Assembly (NCBI GenBank): GCA_017626275.1 | Contig: JAGAJD010000059.1 | Coordinates: 1 to 6,865 of the forward strand | DNA from: Lachnospira sp. | GTDB taxonomy: Bacteria; Bacillota; Clostridia; Lachnospirales; Lachnospiraceae | Length of the DNA: 6,865 nucleotides | Reading direction: 5' to 3' | Shown here: positions 5,807 to 6,865 of the stretch, piece by piece | Position numbering within the stretch: the stretch's first letter is position 1 | Layout of the letters: every line of letters begins with the position of its first letter | Program-made: the position numbers and the translations under genes | Notes under the pieces: model-generated | Told to the model about the DNA's origin: nothing | Seen by the model: the letters and a program-made list of their open reading frames with translations, nothing else | Databases searched by the model: none

Positions 5807-6352
5807 TCAAACCATATTTTTGCAATTCTTTCTGTGAGCTTTAAGCTTTTTTATAGCCCAGTTATAATGGCCCGATGTATTACTCACAAAATAAGAGCCG
5901 AGAGTGCTTCCTCCAACCCATTTATACACACCTTTTGAAAACAACTCCTCATTAGAAAATGTTTCTGCAAGCCTCATTACTTCCTCATGCGATTTTTTCA
6001 GAAGTTCTTTTGCATCTTCTAACGTCGTATCCTGATGTTTTCTCCAAAACTCTACATTCATCTTCCCGTATGTTTTCCAGTTATATGGCATCGGAATAAA
6101 CGGACGGCTCTCACCTTTTTGATTTGCCCCTACCCAGTTAAGCAGAAGCCGGTGCCACTCATAAAGATGAATCAGGATATCACGAAGATTCTTATCCCTT
6201 CTCCAATGTGCCTCTTTCTTTTTATCGTCTCCCGAAAAATCAAATGGCGTTGATAACTCTTTTTCTGTCAGTGAAGAAATAAGCATATTCATTTCCGCGT
6301 ATTTGTCGTTTGCCGCACTTATCAAATCTGTCTTTGTAGCAGGTCTTCCCAT
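5807..6352 (-). CDS. ClbS/DfsB-family (DUF1706) four-helix bundle protein
   Basis: The family is related to DinB-like four-helix bundles. Its studied member ClbS protects colibactin producers by opening the cyclopropane warhead; most other members have no known substrate. The 181-residue protein shows the family blocks in order: MGRPATKTDLISAA (1-14), WRRDKNLRDILIHLYEWHRLL (50-70), PYNWKTYGKMNVEFWRKHQ (89-107), ELLKKSHEEVMRLAETFSNEELF (116-138) and YFVSNTSGHYNWAIKKLK (154-171). The frame opens two codons earlier at 6358, but the ribosome binding site GGAG (6363-6360) leaves only 1 base to that ATG and 7 bases to the ATG at 6352, and family members begin M-x-R-P or M-G-R-P, so 6352 is chosen. 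It is 59 bases downstream of a WYL-domain regulator gene on the same strand, and a TATAAT box with inverted repeats stands between them. A role against a genotoxic or electrophilic compound is inference. Confidence 0.88.
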   Translation of the reverse strand: MGRPATKTDLISAANDKYAEMNMLISSLTEKELSTPFDFSGDDKKKEAHWRRDKNLRDILIHLYEWHRLLLNWVGANQKGESRPFIPMPYNWKTYGKMNVEFWRKHQDTTLEDAKELLKKSHEEVMRLAETFSNEELFSKGVYKWVGGSTLGSYFVSNTSGHYNWAIKKLKAHRKNCKNMV

Positions 6353-6382
6353 ATTCATTCTCCTTTTTGATCACTTTACCTC

Positions 6383-6416
6383 ATTATATCAGGAAATCCT
6401 GACACCGTTTGTCAGG
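6383..6416 (-). promoter_or_regulatory. Promoter with stacked inverted repeats upstream of the ClbS/DfsB-like gene
   Basis: On the - strand a perfect TATAAT lies at 6388-6383, 20 bases before the GGAG. No good -35 stands at 16-18 bases; the nearest match is CTGACA (6415-6410) at a spacing of 21. Two perfect inverted repeats overlap this region and share a CCTGA arm: CCTGACA-N5-TGTCAGG (6398-6416) and TCAGG-N4-CCTGA (6389-6402). The second fills most of the over-long spacer. This looks like an operator controlling the gene, perhaps read by the WYL regulator encoded next door; binding is inferred. Confidence 0.45.
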
Positions 6417-6421
6417 TTTTA
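6398..6421 (+). terminator. Terminator-like hairpin in + orientation
   Basis: CCTGACA (6398-6404) pairs over 7 bp with TGTCAGG (6410-6416) around the loop CCGTT, followed on the + strand by TTTTATTTTTTT. In shape it is a textbook rho-independent terminator, but no + strand gene ends here: both flanking genes run on the - strand, and the stop codon of the WYL gene lies in the stem. It may block antisense read-through, or the T run may only reflect lysine codons of the WYL gene. Confidence 0.35.
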
Positions 6422-6865
6422 TTTTTTTCATAAATTAACTTTGCCTGTTCAGCCAAAACAGCTTTTAAATAATGAGGTTCAATAATTTCCACCTGTGTTC
6501 CAAAAGAAAGCAGGAAGCCTGTAAGCCACATATCCTGAGGCATATTTGCGGACACAATCAGTTCCCCGTTTTCCTGCTGCCTCACCTGTGTTATATCAAA
6601 TTCATCATAAACACGGTAAGCCATTTCTTTCGGAAAACGGAGAGTTATTTGCTCATATTGCTTCTGCGGAATTTCCTCCTGCCCCGGAAACTGACGCAGA
6701 GAAAATGTCTCATCTAAAAGTTCCAAATCCAAAATGCGTGTCAGCTTAAATATCCGGTAGTCCTGTTTTTCTGTGCAGTACGCCTTAAGGTACCATGACC
6801 TTGATTTATACATTAATTGTAAAGGCTGTATAATTCTTTCACTGTTAATCTGATTGGAACCTGCA
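6412..6865 (-). CDS. WYL-domain (YafY-type) transcriptional regulator, N-terminus outside the window
   Basis: The - strand frame is open from the right edge to the TGA at 6414-6412, giving about 150 visible residues. An internal ATG at 6813 is not the start, because conserved WYL sequence precedes it. The visible part opens with SERIIQPLQL followed by MYKSRSWYLKAYC, which contains the literal W-Y-L motif, then DYRIFKLTRILDLELLDETF, the ligand-side strands of the WYL beta-barrel. The remainder (ITLRFPKEMAYRVYDEF, then GELIVSANMPQDMWLTGFLLSFG) is the C-terminal WCX extension typical of these proteins. The DNA-binding helix-turn-helix, expected upstream, is not in view. WYL regulators sense ligands, often nucleotides or nucleic acid, and control DNA-damage or defence genes, among others. 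The gene lies directly upstream of, and in line with, the ClbS/DfsB-like gene, which makes that gene a plausible target or operon partner. Confidence 0.9.
   Translation of the reverse strand, partial: AGSNQINSERIIQPLQLMYKSRSWYLKAYCTEKQDYRIFKLTRILDLELLDETFSLRQFPGQEEIPQKQYEQITLRFPKEMAYRVYDEFDITQVRQQENGELIVSANMPQDMWLTGFLLSFGTQVEIIEPHYLKAVLAEQAKLIYEKNKT

Noticed and set aside
6303..6749. + strand frames (6303-6485, 6472-6717, 6546-6749) near the right end
   Set aside because: All are antisense to the ClbS/DfsB-like or WYL genes, overlap one another and show no family features.
1..6865. CRISPR array, tRNA, rRNA, insertion sequence or phage attachment site
   Set aside because: No regularly spaced repeats, cloverleaf-type sequence, transposase or integrase frame, or terminal inverted repeats were seen.

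Overview
The window most likely comes from a low-GC Gram-positive Clostridia bacterium, probably a motile-type gut Lachnospiraceae. The evidence is AT-rich intergenic DNA, strong GGAG-type ribosome binding sites, and family members that look typical of that group: a YesL-like membrane protein, a HAD-like/GNAT fusion, a KdgK-type sugar kinase, a ClbS/DfsB-type protein and a cytoplasmic cyclophilin. The genus cannot be fixed from this sequence alone. It is ordinary chromosomal housekeeping and accessory DNA. I see no transposase, phage gene, CRISPR array, tRNA or rRNA.

Layout. (1) The left edge (1-902, + strand) holds the 3' part of a five-helix membrane protein, then a complete PII signal protein whose T-loop lacks the uridylylation tyrosine. 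A hairpin at 951-984 closes this block against the convergent YesL-family gene (990-1628, - strand). (2) A divergent promoter region (about 1629-1824) separates the YesL gene from a membrane-anchored extracytoplasmic protein (1825-2514, +). That gene meets the convergent GNAT gene (2509-3315, -) tail to tail. Their stop codons share the hexamer TTATAA, and a long two-part hairpin lies inside the end of the GNAT gene. (3) An orphan basic coiled-coil protein (3404-4036, +) follows a box resembling a sigma-28 (motility sigma) promoter, and converges on a 2-keto-3-deoxygluconate kinase gene (4045-5049, -). (4) A second divergent promoter region (5050-5217) carries a near-consensus sigma-A promoter for a cyclophilin (5218-5742, +). 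The cyclophilin is closed by a strong hairpin (5756-5801) shared with the convergent ClbS/DfsB-like gene (5807-6352, -). (5) Upstream of that gene on the same strand is the C-terminal part of a WYL-domain transcription regulator (6412 to the window end). Between the two is a compact set of stacked inverted repeats over a TATAAT box.

How the genes relate. Most are single-gene units in alternating orientation, so there is no large operon to interpret. Three links deserve attention. The membrane protein and PII are close enough to be co-transcribed. The YesL-like protein and the anchored protein are divergently expressed. The WYL regulator, operator-like repeats and ClbS-like gene resemble a small inducible self-protection cassette. 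The sugar kinase points to uronate or pectin catabolism. Three gene starts were moved downstream of the longest reading frame because ribosome binding sites and, for YesL, the promoter position argue for it.
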